From positions 1 through 20,663 of the forward strand of contig CAYOTO010000055.1 of the NCBI GenBank assembly GCA_964406945.1: 20,663 nucleotides of DNA. Direction: 5' to 3'. Shown in pieces: positions 1 through 6,705 of the stretch. Position 1 is the stretch's first letter. Each line of letters starts with the position of its first letter. Under the pieces are notes generated by a model. The model ran no database searches. It was not told the DNA's origin and saw nothing but the letters and a program-made list of their open reading frames with translations. The translations under genes were made by a program, and so were the position numbers. The stretch comes from UBA2266 sp964406945. GTDB taxonomy: Bacteria > Planctomycetota > Phycisphaerae > Sedimentisphaerales > Anaerobacaceae.

Positions 1-35
1 CAGGGGTAGGGGCGCTTTGTTCAGGATTACAGGCG
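1..35 (+). repeat. Fragment of the 29-bp tandem repeat at the window edge
   Basis: The first bases contain CAGGGGTA, GGGGCGCTT and GTTCAGGATTACAGG, matching the 29-bp tandem unit seen at 16927-17092 in plus orientation. It is probably the end of a repeat cluster that continues left of the window. It is the only repeat piece in the left part that reads in the plus direction. Positions 36-154 hold nothing else I can identify. Confidence 0.5.
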
Positions 36-154
36 CAGCTGAGATTTGTTCTGCATTACAACCATGTGAACGCGTCTGCAGATTTGTGGGGCAGCAGGAC
101 GACGTAAACGGGCGACTCAGTACGGCGGCGGGACCGCTCGGGTCAGAAGCAGGG

Positions 155-592
155 TTAATCCCGGCATGGGTCTTCGGGCGATTCGTCATCGGCTGCCAGG
201 GCGGCCAAGATACGGCGGGCGGTCTCGGGCGGCAGGGCGGTCGCAGGCGGCTCGTCGGCTTCCTGGGGAGCAGTGGGTTCTTTGAGTCTTTCGGGCAGGG
301 CGATTATGTCCAGGCATGCTTTGCGTCGGGTCTCTTCCTTTTCCGAACCGGTCAGCTCGACCAGTCTGGCCGCGGCGACCGGTGCGAAGCGGGCGATGAT
401 CATTTCGCTGCGGCGGTACGAATCGGCGATGCGGGCCTCGAACTCGCCGCGGAAGGCCTCGCCGGTCATCCACTTCTTGAACAGCCGGCGGGTAACGCCG
501 TATTTGTCCAGAGTCGCCTGCTCGTCCAGCTCGCCCGTAAACAGCTCGTCAATTACCGCCTGCTGACGTTTCGTAAGTTTCTTGCGCGACAT
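155..592 (-). CDS. Terminase small subunit-like HTH protein
   Basis: The 145-residue protein opens with a lysine-rich segment (LTKRQQAVIDELF) and a helix-turn-helix-like stretch at about residues 14-45 (DEQATLDKYGVTRRLFKKWM). A helical region follows (SEKEETRRKACLDI), then a proline/alanine-rich acidic tail. This order is typical of phage small terminase subunits of the phBC6A51 type, which recognise packaging sites and hand DNA to the large terminase. The start is supported by GGAG eight bases upstream of the ATG. It is the last gene of the leftward series HTH, ABC ATPase, ParB, TerS. A large terminase would be expected next and would lie beyond the left edge, so this cannot be tested here. 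A generic transcriptional regulator is the main alternative. The assignment is by sequence character, not a database hit. Confidence 0.55.
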   Translation of the reverse strand: MSRKKLTKRQQAVIDELFTGELDEQATLDKYGVTRRLFKKWMTGEAFRGEFEARIADSYRRSEMIIARFAPVAAARLVELTGSEKEETRRKACLDIIALPERLKEPTAPQEADEPPATALPPETARRILAALAADDESPEDPCRD

Positions 593-690
593 TGTTTTTA
601 CTCCAAAAGAAGATAGTGATATTTGTTCGATTTATCTTTCGGCCCCGGCGCAGCCATGCTGTCGACCCGCCGACCCGAACGAGCGTCGAT
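593..690. other. Short non-coding leader of the TerS-like gene
   Basis: This AT-richer stretch lies between the TerS-like start and repeat cluster A. It holds that gene's ribosome binding site (GGAG). I found no convincing promoter. Confidence 0.4.
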
Positions 691-1084
691 ACCCCTGTCA
701 TCCTGTACGAAGCGTTACTACCCCTGTCATCCTGAACGGAGCGAAGCGGAGTGAAGGATCCGGCCCTTGTGCGAGACGTCATGTTCGCAACCGCGGCCGC
801 GTTCTCCTTCGCAGCCCGGATCCTTCGCTGCGCTCAGGATGACAGTACGAGCGTTCCTTCGCATCCGCCTGTCATCCTGAACGGAACACTCCGTTCTCGT
901 CGTCCTCAACTCGCTCACGCTTCGCTTGTCATCCTGAACGAGCGCAGCGAAGTGAAGGATCCGGCCCTCGCATGAGACGTCATGTTCGCAACCGCAGCCG
1001 CGTTCTCCTTCGCAGCCCGGATCCTTCGCTGCGCTCAGGATGACAGTATGGGCGGCCTGCGCTCAGGATGACAATGCGGGCGGT
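691..1084 (-). repeat. Repeat cluster A: two composite palindromic units plus half units
   Basis: Two nearly identical composite units (726-846 and 928-1046) are offset by 202 bp. Each has a left arm (GTCATCCTGAACG...GTGAAGGATC), a conserved spacer (GACGTCATGTTCGCAACC...) and an inverted right arm (GGATCCTTCGC...CAGGATGACA). A 29-bp step is visible between ACCCCTGTCATCCTG at 691 and at 720. Read on the minus strand, the units match the plus-strand copies in the right half of the window. The cluster lies 3' of the minus-strand ParB gene and 5' of the TerS-like gene. Positions 1085-1151 hold nothing identifiable. Confidence 0.85.
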
Positions 1085-1151
1085 TTGCGGTGCCCTGAGG
1101 TTGGCAAATCGGGCGATGCCTGATTGTATTTAGCGTATTCGCCTGGGTCTG

Positions 1152-1757
1152 TTATGCTCGGGACTTTAGGAACTGTTGGGCGATTGTGGTCAGGGCGGCG
1201 GCTTTGGTTTTGGTGTTGCTGTCGGATGCGGCGGTCAGGGCCTGGTCGAGGGTTCGCTTCTGTTGGTCGCCGAGGAAGAATACTACGGGCGTTGCGAGCG
1301 GTTTATCCGGCACAGCGGCCGGGGCGGCGGGCGGTTCGAGGTTGACAAGCCTGTCGATCTGCCGGGCCGAAGCGGGCAGCAGCTTCGCAAGCTCCTTTGT
1401 CGAGCGTTTGGCAGTGAGCTTCTGCAGAAGTGCGATCTTTTTGTCCAGAACGTCCGAGCCGCACAGCCTGTTCAGCGTCGCCAGCAGCACCAGAGTCTGC
1501 TCGTCGTCGATGTCCCAGACGATCGCGTCGGCCTCGCTGTGTCCGAGTTTGGCAAGGGCTTTTGCACGGTGATGACCGTTGATGATCTGATAGAACCCGC
1601 GGCGGTCCCGATGGCGACGCACGACCAGGGGTTCGTAAACGCCCCTTTGTTCGATATTTCGCACGAGCCGGCCGAACGCCGCGGAACTCATCCGGTTCGG
1701 ATTGTCCGGATGCTCCAAAAGCCGATTCAGGGCGATTCGTTCGATGTTCTTGCCCAT
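1152..1757 (-). CDS. ParB/sulfiredoxin-fold domain protein, phage type
   Basis: The 201-residue protein has an N-terminal ParB-like domain. LLEHPDNPNRMS (13-24) is the box I-like loop, EPLVVRR (42-48) follows, and INGHHRAKAL (59-68) is the conserved GxHR-type box II that binds nucleotide or phosphate in this fold. A helical region (about 84-140) and a small C-terminal region (FFLGDQQKRTLDQAL) complete it. It is shorter than chromosomal ParB and has no obvious partner ParA, as is common for ParB-domain proteins encoded next to phage terminases. The start is secured by AAAGGAG six bases upstream. It sits between the ABC ATPase and the TerS-like gene, all on the same strand, with repeats on both sides. 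A role in DNA recognition or packaging is inferred. A regulatory or nuclease role is possible. Confidence 0.8.
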   Translation of the reverse strand: MGKNIERIALNRLLEHPDNPNRMSSAAFGRLVRNIEQRGVYEPLVVRRHRDRRGFYQIINGHHRAKALAKLGHSEADAIVWDIDDEQTLVLLATLNRLCGSDVLDKKIALLQKLTAKRSTKELAKLLPASARQIDRLVNLEPPAAPAAVPDKPLATPVVFFLGDQQKRTLDQALTAASDSNTKTKAAALTTIAQQFLKSRA

Positions 1758-1781
1758 ATCCCACTCCTTTCAAGATAGATA

Positions 1782-1809
1782 TGTATAATGTGCATAGCAG
1801 AAATCTCAA
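1782..1809 (-). promoter_or_regulatory. Candidate sigma-70-type promoter of the ParB gene
   Basis: On the minus strand TTGAGA is followed after 16 bp by TATACA. A transcript would start about 20 bp before the ParB ATG, just including the AAAGGAG site. The -35 match is good and the -10 is fair, so this is a moderate call. It would make ParB independent of the upstream ATPase. Confidence 0.4.
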
Positions 1810-1871
1810 AAATAAGGCTCTTCGAAGTAATCTGTGGGTCCGAATTCAGCGAAATTGACTCGGCAAAACAG

Positions 1872-1917
1872 CCTGGGACCCCAGGTGCACAAATTTCCCC
1901 GTCAGGGCCCAAATTTG
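1872..1917. promoter_or_regulatory. Paired inverted repeats upstream of the ParB gene
   Basis: Two dyads lie side by side: CCTGGG/CCCAGG with a 2-bp centre (1872-1885), and CAAATTT/AAATTTG (1890-1917) with partly complementary CCC/GGG inside. They sit in the non-coding stretch 1758-2165 upstream of the candidate ParB promoter. They could be operators or a transcript hairpin, and nothing shows which. The rest of this stretch contains one repeat arm (2062-2091) and no gene I can support. Confidence 0.4.
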
Positions 1918-2061
1918 AGCATCTGTCCAAACTGAACTAATCGTTTCTGACAAGCATCTCAAAGCCTGACGCAGGCGAGTTCATAATGGTTTGATCCCGG
2001 GCGTTAGTGGTCCTCGCCATTGAGTTTTGCTCGAAGTCCGGCGTTACTTTTCCTTCGATGC

Positions 2062-2091
2062 CCAGATCCTTCGCTTCGCTCAGGATGACAG
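2062..2091 (-). repeat. Repeat B: single palindromic arm
   Basis: One isolated arm (CCAGATCCTTCGC...TCAGGATGACA) belongs to the same family as cluster A. It is preceded by CTTCGATGC, which also flanks complete units. It reads in the minus direction and lies 3' of the ABC ATPase gene. Confidence 0.8.
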
Positions 2092-2165
2092 TATTAACCC
2101 GCACGGCAATTTATGCGATACTTCATTGCGCAAGGCGGACAGATTCAAACTCTCCCTTTCTCCAC

Positions 2166-2843
2166 TCAATCGCCGGTGCCGCATGCATCCCGGTTCTGCC
2201 GCACGGGGTCGCGGTATGTGACTGTGCTGCTGCCGCGGCAGTCCTGTTCTATGATTATATCCGGGCGCAGTTGGCATACTGTGTCTCGATTGCTCGCGGC
2301 CAGGACGAAAGTGCGACCGGTGCGGCGGGCGAATTTTGAGATGTTGTGAGAGATCACCATTGCCGATATGCGATCCAGGCCCGAACAGTACTCGTCGGCG
2401 AATATCCAGCTTGCATCACTTGCCAGCCCCATCGCCAGCCGCAGTCGCCAGTGCTGGCCCTCGCTGAGATTCGCAGCGCGATTCAGCAGGCAGAATACGT
2501 CCGAAAGCCCCGCCTGCGAGAGCAATTTGACCCCGCTCAGCCACCGGCCCGGAATGCAGTCAATCACCGTCCGGTCACCGGGCAGTTCAATGTCATCGAG
2601 GTTCACCCTCTGACCGCGCGCAACGGATCGTTCGATCTGCCGCAGCAGCGTGCTCTTGCCCGATCCCGAGGGGCCGGTTATGAATACAACGTCGCCGTTT
2701 TCTATCTCCACCTCACAGCCGTATTCGCGAGAGTTCGTTCTGAGCGTATCCGCCGTGACTGAGAACATCCGCATGACCGCGGCCGCCTTGTCCGTGATGG
2801 GCCCGTGGCGGTCGAACTTCCTGCTGACAGAAATTGAATGCAT
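2166..2843 (-). CDS. Stand-alone ABC-type ATPase of a phage-like cassette
   Basis: The 225-residue protein has a Walker A motif GPSGSGKST (57-65), an ABC signature LSEGQ (126-130) and a Walker B with catalytic glutamate, WIFADE (146-151), followed by SGLDR. It therefore has the full ABC nucleotide-binding core. The distance from Walker A to signature is only about 60 residues, shorter than in transporter subunits. The H-loop position reads AASNRD, with no histidine. No membrane-spanning partner gene is present. AGGAG eight bases before the ATG fixes the start. Those first codons lie inside the 3' end of the upstream HTH gene, so translation is probably coupled. Its place beside ParB and TerS-like genes suggests a soluble DNA- or packaging-related ATPase rather than a transporter; that is inference. 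Confidence 0.8.
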   Translation of the reverse strand: MHSISVSRKFDRHGPITDKAAAVMRMFSVTADTLRTNSREYGCEVEIENGDVVFITGPSGSGKSTLLRQIERSVARGQRVNLDDIELPGDRTVIDCIPGRWLSGVKLLSQAGLSDVFCLLNRAANLSEGQHWRLRLAMGLASDASWIFADEYCSGLDRISAMVISHNISKFARRTGRTFVLAASNRDTVCQLRPDIIIEQDCRGSSTVTYRDPVRQNRDACGTGD

Positions 2844-3283
2844 TCTCTGGTCTCCTTTCTGACGGTTTCGTGTCGGTCTGCATTCGCCGCGGCGGCCAGT
2901 TCGCTCAGTTCACCCAAAGTGCGTCGAACCCTGTGGATGCTGCACCGTCGACGTCTGGCGATGTCCCGCAGCGGCAGACCCCGCAGCAGAAAATCGCGGA
3001 TGATGTACCGCTGACGATAGTTCAGACGCCGGCCGGTCTGCAGCAGCAACACGAAGCGCTCATCGCCAAGTCGCCGCACGATCCGACGGAACCGCCGCGT
3101 CACTGTAGATTCGCTCAGGCCCGCCAGTTGCGCGATCTGGCCGAACGTGTTGCCGTGCTCGAGCCGCATCTGCATGATGAGCCGGTCCAGCCCGCCCAGC
3201 AGTGCTATTCGTCTGCGAACCGACTCGGCCGCCGCCCGGTCGAGCCGCCTGCCTGTGATTCTTGTGTGTCTCGCTTGATTCAT
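2702..3283 (-). CDS. Double helix-turn-helix regulator
   Basis: The 193-residue basic protein has a clear HTH at about residues 46-68 (TFGQIAQLAGLSESTVTRRF). A second, related segment lies at about 101-122 (RGLPLRDIARRRRCSIHRVR). The arrangement resembles sigma-factor region 4 or two-HTH regulators, so it is probably a DNA-binding regulator, but no family name is certain. Upstream GGAG supports the start. The last 47 codons overlap the start of the ABC ATPase gene (142 bp) and look like out-of-frame translation (STATGPSRTRRPRSCG). The tail may simply be read-through to the first available stop. It is the first gene of the minus-strand cassette and a likely regulator of it. Confidence 0.65.
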   Translation of the reverse strand: MNQARHTRITGRRLDRAAAESVRRRIALLGGLDRLIMQMRLEHGNTFGQIAQLAGLSESTVTRRFRRIVRRLGDERFVLLLQTGRRLNYRQRYIIRDFLLRGLPLRDIARRRRCSIHRVRRTLGELSELAAAANADRHETVRKETRECIQFLSAGSSTATGPSRTRRPRSCGCSQSRRIRSERTLANTAVRWR

Positions 3284-3316
3284 AACTTAACTCCGCGTAC
3301 TGGGTGCTTGATGCTC

Positions 3317-3588
3317 GTCATCCTGAACGAGCGAAGCGAAATGAAGAGCCTGCCCTGAGCTTGCCGAAGGGGTCCGGCCCTCGCATAAGACATCGTGTTC
3401 GCACTCGAAACCGCGTTCTCCTTCGCAGCCCAGATGCTTCGTTTCACTCAGCATGACAATTTGTAGGCCCCTTCGCTTCCTTGTGCGATCCGGAACAAAG
3501 CCACGCCTCGCAACGAGCGAAGCGACGTGAAGGGTCTGGCCTTCGTATGAGACGTTGTGTTCGCTCGCTGCGCTCAGGGTGGCAGCAT
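3317..3588 (-). repeat. Repeat cluster C: one full unit with nested insert, one deleted unit
   Basis: The first unit (3317-3459) has a left arm interrupted by the palindromic insert CCTGCCCTGAGCTTGCCG, then the spacer, then an arm of the GATGCTTCG...CAGCATGAC subtype. The second (about 3497-3588) keeps the arm and part of the spacer (GAGACGTTGTGTTCGCT) but jumps straight into the right arm, an internal deletion. Both read in the minus direction. They lie upstream of the HTH gene and downstream of the six-codon ORF at 3642. Confidence 0.8.
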
Positions 3589-3621
3589 GCGTTTGGAAGG
3601 CAACACCGGGGCGATTGGGCG

Positions 3622-3642
3622 TTATGTGCTTTTGTTTCTCAT
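3622..3642 (-). CDS. Six-codon ORF with a perfect Shine-Dalgarno
   Basis: On the minus strand AGGAGG lies eight bases before an ATG, but the frame (MRNKST) stops after six codons and runs into repeat cluster C. It may be the surviving start of a gene lost when the repeats arrived, a leader peptide, or chance. The strong ribosome binding site and the operator-like sites at 3756-3806 upstream argue that the start region was once used. No function is claimed. Confidence 0.3.
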   Translation of the reverse strand: MRNKST

Positions 3643-3755
3643 GGATTGTTCCTCCTGTCTCGCCAGGCGGCTGCGATTGTCCGCCTTCTATTAAATAGAT
3701 TGCTCGTCGCCCGGGCGATGCCGCGACGCATCCGACCACCACGGGCCGAGCCTTA

Positions 3756-3806
3756 TTGTTAGATAAATATCTAACAACTGCACTATGTTATATGTTTATC
3801 TAACAA
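3756..3806. promoter_or_regulatory. Two tandem palindromic operator-like sites
   Basis: The first site (3756-3777) is a perfect dyad, TTGTTAGATA and TATCTAACAA around a 2-bp centre. The second (3785-3806) keeps the right arm exactly and 7 of 10 positions of the left arm. The two sites are 29 bp apart. The spacing and symmetry suit a dimeric repressor binding side by side. The nearest start on the minus side is the six-codon ORF at 3642; on the plus side the next gene starts at 4399. The regulator family cannot be assigned from the site. Confidence 0.5.
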
Positions 3807-3839
3807 AAACAAGCTGTTTCCGGCAAAAAATGCGTATTC

Positions 3840-3855
3840 GTCGTGTCAACACGAC
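3840..3855. promoter_or_regulatory. Short dyad in the non-coding stretch
   Basis: GTCGTGT and ACACGAC flank a 2-bp centre, a perfect 16-bp dyad. It lies 34 bp from the tandem operators and may be another protein-binding site. It has no clear promoter beside it. Confidence 0.3.
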
Positions 3856-4267
3856 CTAAGTGTCGATGAGTCAGCACTTTACGTCCGGAAAAAAGTTGCG
3901 GCAAAAACTGCATTGAGACCGCAAATTGCACAGGTCCTCTACCAGGTTTGCACGTTTTCGCATTCTAATCGCCCGCCGAACCGGGGACGCGACAGCGCAG
4001 AATACAGCCTTAAACGCGACATTCAGTGGGTGCCCCGGCAGGCGTGGCGACAAGAACGCCAAAAAAATCTTCAGCTACCCGCGACTTTCGCAATTTTGGG
4101 CGTGCGTTGGCCACGGCGTTTTCACCCGAATGCTGCTTTGATGTAAATACTTGCTAATAAAGTACTTATGGAGACAATTTGTACGGCCGGGCACCGTTTT
4201 GTCGCGATTTGTGGACAAACTTCGCTACGAAATGTTCCGCAAAAAGGCAAAATAGAGAAGCAGTGAC
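3856..4267. other. Intergenic region without a supported gene
   Basis: Only short overlapping frames of 60-80 codons occur here, on both strands, with no recognisable protein features and no ribosome binding sites. One AT-rich dyad (TAAATACTT / AAGTACTTA, 4144-4168, 8 of 9 positions paired) may be a regulatory site for the downstream PEP-CTERM promoter. No copy of the palindromic repeat family is present, unlike most other gaps of this size. Confidence 0.5.
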
Positions 4268-4296
4268 TTGACATTCAAAGTTAAATTGGGTAAGAT
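4268..4296 (+). promoter_or_regulatory. Consensus sigma-70-type promoter of the PEP-CTERM genes
   Basis: TTGACA (4268-4273), a 17-bp spacer and TAAGAT (4291-4296) form a near-ideal housekeeping promoter. A transcript would start near 4303 and have a leader of about 95 bases before the chosen ATG at 4399. It probably drives both PEP-CTERM genes up to the terminator at 6196. Confidence 0.75.
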
Positions 4297-4398
4297 AGGC
4301 TCAACATTGGGGGGTGCAACAGCCAAGTCGGTTGACCGCACCAAAACAAAATCTTGTTCAGTTTGTATTTGCAAACAGATTCACTGGGGGGTGAACAG

Positions 4399-5094
4399 AT
4401 GAGCAGAACGACAAGCCTTTTCGCAATCGCAGTCAGCACCGTAATTGTATCTTTGGCCGCAACCGCTTCGGCAACGCCGGACCTGGGCGAGATCGTCAAC
4501 ATACCCGCGTTCGACGGCATCGAGCAGAGCGGCTATCATTACGCCGAGCTGCTCGGCAGCGCAGAGTCCGCCTCGGCCAAGCTGCTGATCGAGTTCGCCG
4601 GCTTCGCGGATACCAATAAGTTCGGCATATACGATCCTTCGAATCCGGACGAGAAGCTCGAGCTGTTCGAAGGCGGCGATTCACCGCTGAGCAACGTCAC
4701 CGTACACTTCGATCCGGAATCGCATCAGGCATGGATCGACCCGGCCGAGAAGGCCGCGATAGGCGCGGTGTTCGGATTCTACCTGGACAGTTCTGCCAGG
4801 ACCGACGACGGCGGTGGCGTATTCTACAGCAATCCCGCGCATAATACGGGCAACGACTACGGCGTGTCTCACGGGCTGTTGTTCGAGACGAATCCCGGCG
4901 GCCAGAACAGTCCGAATCCAATAGTAATAGCCTTCGAGGACCTTCGCATCGACTCGGCCGGCATCGCTTTCGACGGCGACTACGACGACATGGTCGTCAG
5001 GATGGGCGGCGTGACTCCGGTGCCCGAACCGGCGACGATAGCACTGCTCGGTTTCGGCTCGCTCACACTGTTCAGAACGCGTCGCGGCCGCTAA
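4399..5094 (+). CDS. PEP-CTERM surface protein with DUF4114-like domain
   Basis: The 231-residue protein has a signal peptide (MSRTTSLFAIAVSTVIVSLA, likely cut after TASA at residue 25). It ends in a classic PEP-CTERM signal: VPEPA at 208-212, a hydrophobic stretch, then basic RTRRGR. Such proteins are exported and processed by an exosortase at the cell envelope. The region VIAFEDL...DGDYDDMVV (176-200) resembles the C-terminal part of DUF4114 domains, where an acidic loop probably binds calcium. The ATG at 4399 is preferred over an upstream ATG at 4354 because a GGGGGGTG run lies just before it and the signal peptide then begins at residue 1. The exact role is unknown, perhaps matrix or surface layer. 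No exosortase gene is in the window. Confidence 0.8.
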   Translation: MSRTTSLFAIAVSTVIVSLAATASATPDLGEIVNIPAFDGIEQSGYHYAELLGSAESASAKLLIEFAGFADTNKFGIYDPSNPDEKLELFEGGDSPLSNVTVHFDPESHQAWIDPAEKAAIGAVFGFYLDSSARTDDGGGVFYSNPAHNTGNDYGVSHGLLFETNPGGQNSPNPIVIAFEDLRIDSAGIAFDGDYDDMVVRMGGVTPVPEPATIALLGFGSLTLFRTRRGR

Positions 5095-5217
5095 CGGCGA
5101 AGCAACCACACCGAAAACGATTCACCAACCAGCATTACAGGCGGCAATGTAGCTGCAAACAGGGAATGTACGTCAGGAAATGACGGATCATAAACCCGAA
5201 AACATGGGGGTACGGAA

Positions 5218-5982
5218 ATGAAGACTAATTTGAAGATGAGAATGGCAGAAGCAGCAGTAGCGGCGATGATTTTGATTGTGGTCGGGACGGCCTCGGCGGT
5301 CCCGCAGGGAACGGTGGAAATAGTCCACGACGGCTTCGGCGCCTCGGACGAAATGACAATCTGGGGCGGCGGATTCGACGGCCAGACGGTCCGGGCCGGC
5401 GTGCACCTACTCGATGCGAGCAACGGCACCGACTACGGCGAAATATTCGGCGAGTCCACGCTGAACGGGATCTGCATTGAGCTGACGCAGTTGGCGTCAC
5501 CTGAGGTACGGCTGTACGTTTTGAACAGCGTCAGCGGCCTGCCCCAGCCGGACGATTTCATCGGCGTTGGTATCGGGTTGAGCAAGGCCCAGTCGCTGGG
5601 TGAGCTGTGGGGCAGATACTACGATCCGTCCTGGACCGGAGCCGGTTCGCACAGCGCCCAGCAGAATTCCGAAGCCGAAGCTTTCGCTGCCGCCGTCTGG
5701 GAAATCATCTACGAAGACCTGCCCGAAACGCCGGCTCTGTGGGATGTCGGTCAGGATGGTACGGCAGGCGACCTGGGCTTCCGTGCGATAGATCTGGACA
5801 CGACGCTCGCTAACGGCATGCTGCACTCACTCGACGGCACCGGCCCGATCGCCGAACTTGCGGGCCTGACCAACTGCAGATACCAGGACTTTCTCGTCGA
5901 AGTACCCGAACCGGCGACGCTGGCAATGCTCGGACTCGGCGGCCTCGGCCTGCTGCGTTCGCGTCGCCGCAGGATTTGTTGA
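5218..5982 (+). CDS. PEP-CTERM protein with a degenerate thioester-like (TQXA-type) domain
   Basis: The 254-residue protein has a signal peptide (MKTNLKMRMAEAAVAAMILI..., likely cut after TASA near residue 27). Its end is a PEP-CTERM signal: VPEPATLAMLG at about 229-239, then RSRRRR. The middle contains GICIELTQ (C86) and EAFAAAVWEIIYED (154-167). These resemble the cysteine loop and the (F/T)QxA(I/V)WEI segment of thioester-forming adhesin domains also found in PEP-CTERM proteins. Here the usual glutamine position is alanine (A157), so a Cys-Gln thioester should not form. The gene follows the first PEP-CTERM gene by 123 bp and shares its promoter and terminator by position. A surface or matrix role is inferred. 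The protein ends in cysteine. Confidence 0.75.
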   Translation: MKTNLKMRMAEAAVAAMILIVVGTASAVPQGTVEIVHDGFGASDEMTIWGGGFDGQTVRAGVHLLDASNGTDYGEIFGESTLNGICIELTQLASPEVRLYVLNSVSGLPQPDDFIGVGIGLSKAQSLGELWGRYYDPSWTGAGSHSAQQNSEAEAFAAAVWEIIYEDLPETPALWDVGQDGTAGDLGFRAIDLDTTLANGMLHSLDGTGPIAELAGLTNCRYQDFLVEVPEPATLAMLGLGGLGLLRSRRRRIC

Positions 5983-6098
5983 AGATATGTCTCACCCGGG
6001 AAGCACAAGGAGTAAGGGTAATCAGGGATGGAGTGCCATGCATAAACCTGATCGGATACCTGGATATACAGCGTAATTGAACATCAATATCAACGAGG

Positions 6099-6181
6099 GC
6101 CCGCCCGACGATCCGGCGGGCACTCCTGGAAGAAGAATTTTTCGCATGACGGCGGCGTCGCACGAGGATGACGACGCCGCC
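6099..6181 (+). other. Two hairpins ahead of the terminator
   Basis: GCCCGCC/GGCGGGC (6099-6121) and GGCGGCGTCG/CGACGCCGCC (6151-6181, ten perfect pairs) lie in the 3' untranslated part of the PEP-CTERM transcript. They could protect the mRNA 3' end or help termination. The stretch 5983-6195 has no gene. Confidence 0.5.
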
Positions 6182-6195
6182 GGCCTCCGCACAAC

Positions 6196-6237
6196 ACGGC
6201 TCCGAAGCTGAAACTCAGCTCGGAGCCGTTTCTGTTT
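6196..6237 (+). terminator. Intrinsic terminator of the PEP-CTERM operon
   Basis: ACGGCTCCG pairs with CGGAGCCGT. After one bulged A the stem continues with AGCTGA/TCAGCT closing a three-base loop. The sequence after the stem is T-rich (TTTCTGTTT). The 15-bp GC-rich stem makes this a strong rho-independent terminator on the plus strand. Confidence 0.85.
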
Positions 6238-6276
6238 GCCTCTGTCTGTCATCACGAAGGCAGTATCGCAACACCT

Positions 6277-6697
6277 GTAACCCCGAACGAAGCGCAGCGA
6301 AGTGAAGAGCCTGCCCTGAGCTTGTCGAAGGGATCCGGCCTCGCGTGAGACGTCTTGTTCGCAATGCGGCTTGATTCTTCCTTCGCAACCCAGATGCTTC
6401 GTTTCACTCAGCATGACAATCCGAGAGCCCCTTCGCATCCGCTTGTCATCCTGAACGAAGCGCCGCGAAGTGAAGAGCCCGCCCTGAGCTTGTCGAAGGG
6501 ATCCGATCTTCGCATGAGAAGTCATGTTCGCAAACGATGCCGCGTTCTATTTCGCTGCCCAGATGCTTCGCTGCGCTCAGCATGACAATTTTTACGGGTA
6601 TTCGTAAAGGCGACGCTTGTCGTCCTGACAAAAGTGCAGCGCAGTGAGGGATCCGGTCTGCGTATGAGGTGTCGTGTTCGCAATGTGGCGTTGACGG
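6277..6697 (-). repeat. Repeat cluster D: two full units with nested inserts and one truncated unit
   Basis: Units at 6277-6419 and 6445-6588 each carry the nested palindrome CCCTGAGCTTGTCGAAGGG inside the left arm, the conserved spacer and an inverted right arm of the CAGCATGAC subtype. A third unit (6619 to about 6697) lacks its second arm and runs to within 10 bp of the hydrolase stop codon. All read in the minus direction, co-linear with the hydrolase gene and opposite to the PEP-CTERM genes. Confidence 0.85.
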
Positions 6698-6705
6698 CTT
6701 TCGAC

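Noticed and set aside
17..616. 199-codon plus-strand frame over the left end
   Set aside because: It overlaps the TerS-like gene on the other strand, has no ribosome binding site and shows no protein-like pattern; the minus frame has a recognisable HTH and a good start.
2166..2843. ABC ATPase as a subunit of a transporter
   Set aside because: No membrane or binding protein gene is adjacent, the Walker A to signature distance is short, and the neighbours are DNA-handling genes.
3287..3742. 151-codon minus frame (and similar frames in other clusters, e.g. 6022-6525, 15211-15471)
   Set aside because: These frames are translations of the palindromic repeats (recurring peptides such as LSETKHLGCE and LHFASLVQDD), not conserved proteins.
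3871..4146. Three overlapping 60-80 codon frames in the gap before the PEP-CTERM promoter
   Set aside because: They lie on both strands, have no start signals and no recognisable composition; probably non-coding.
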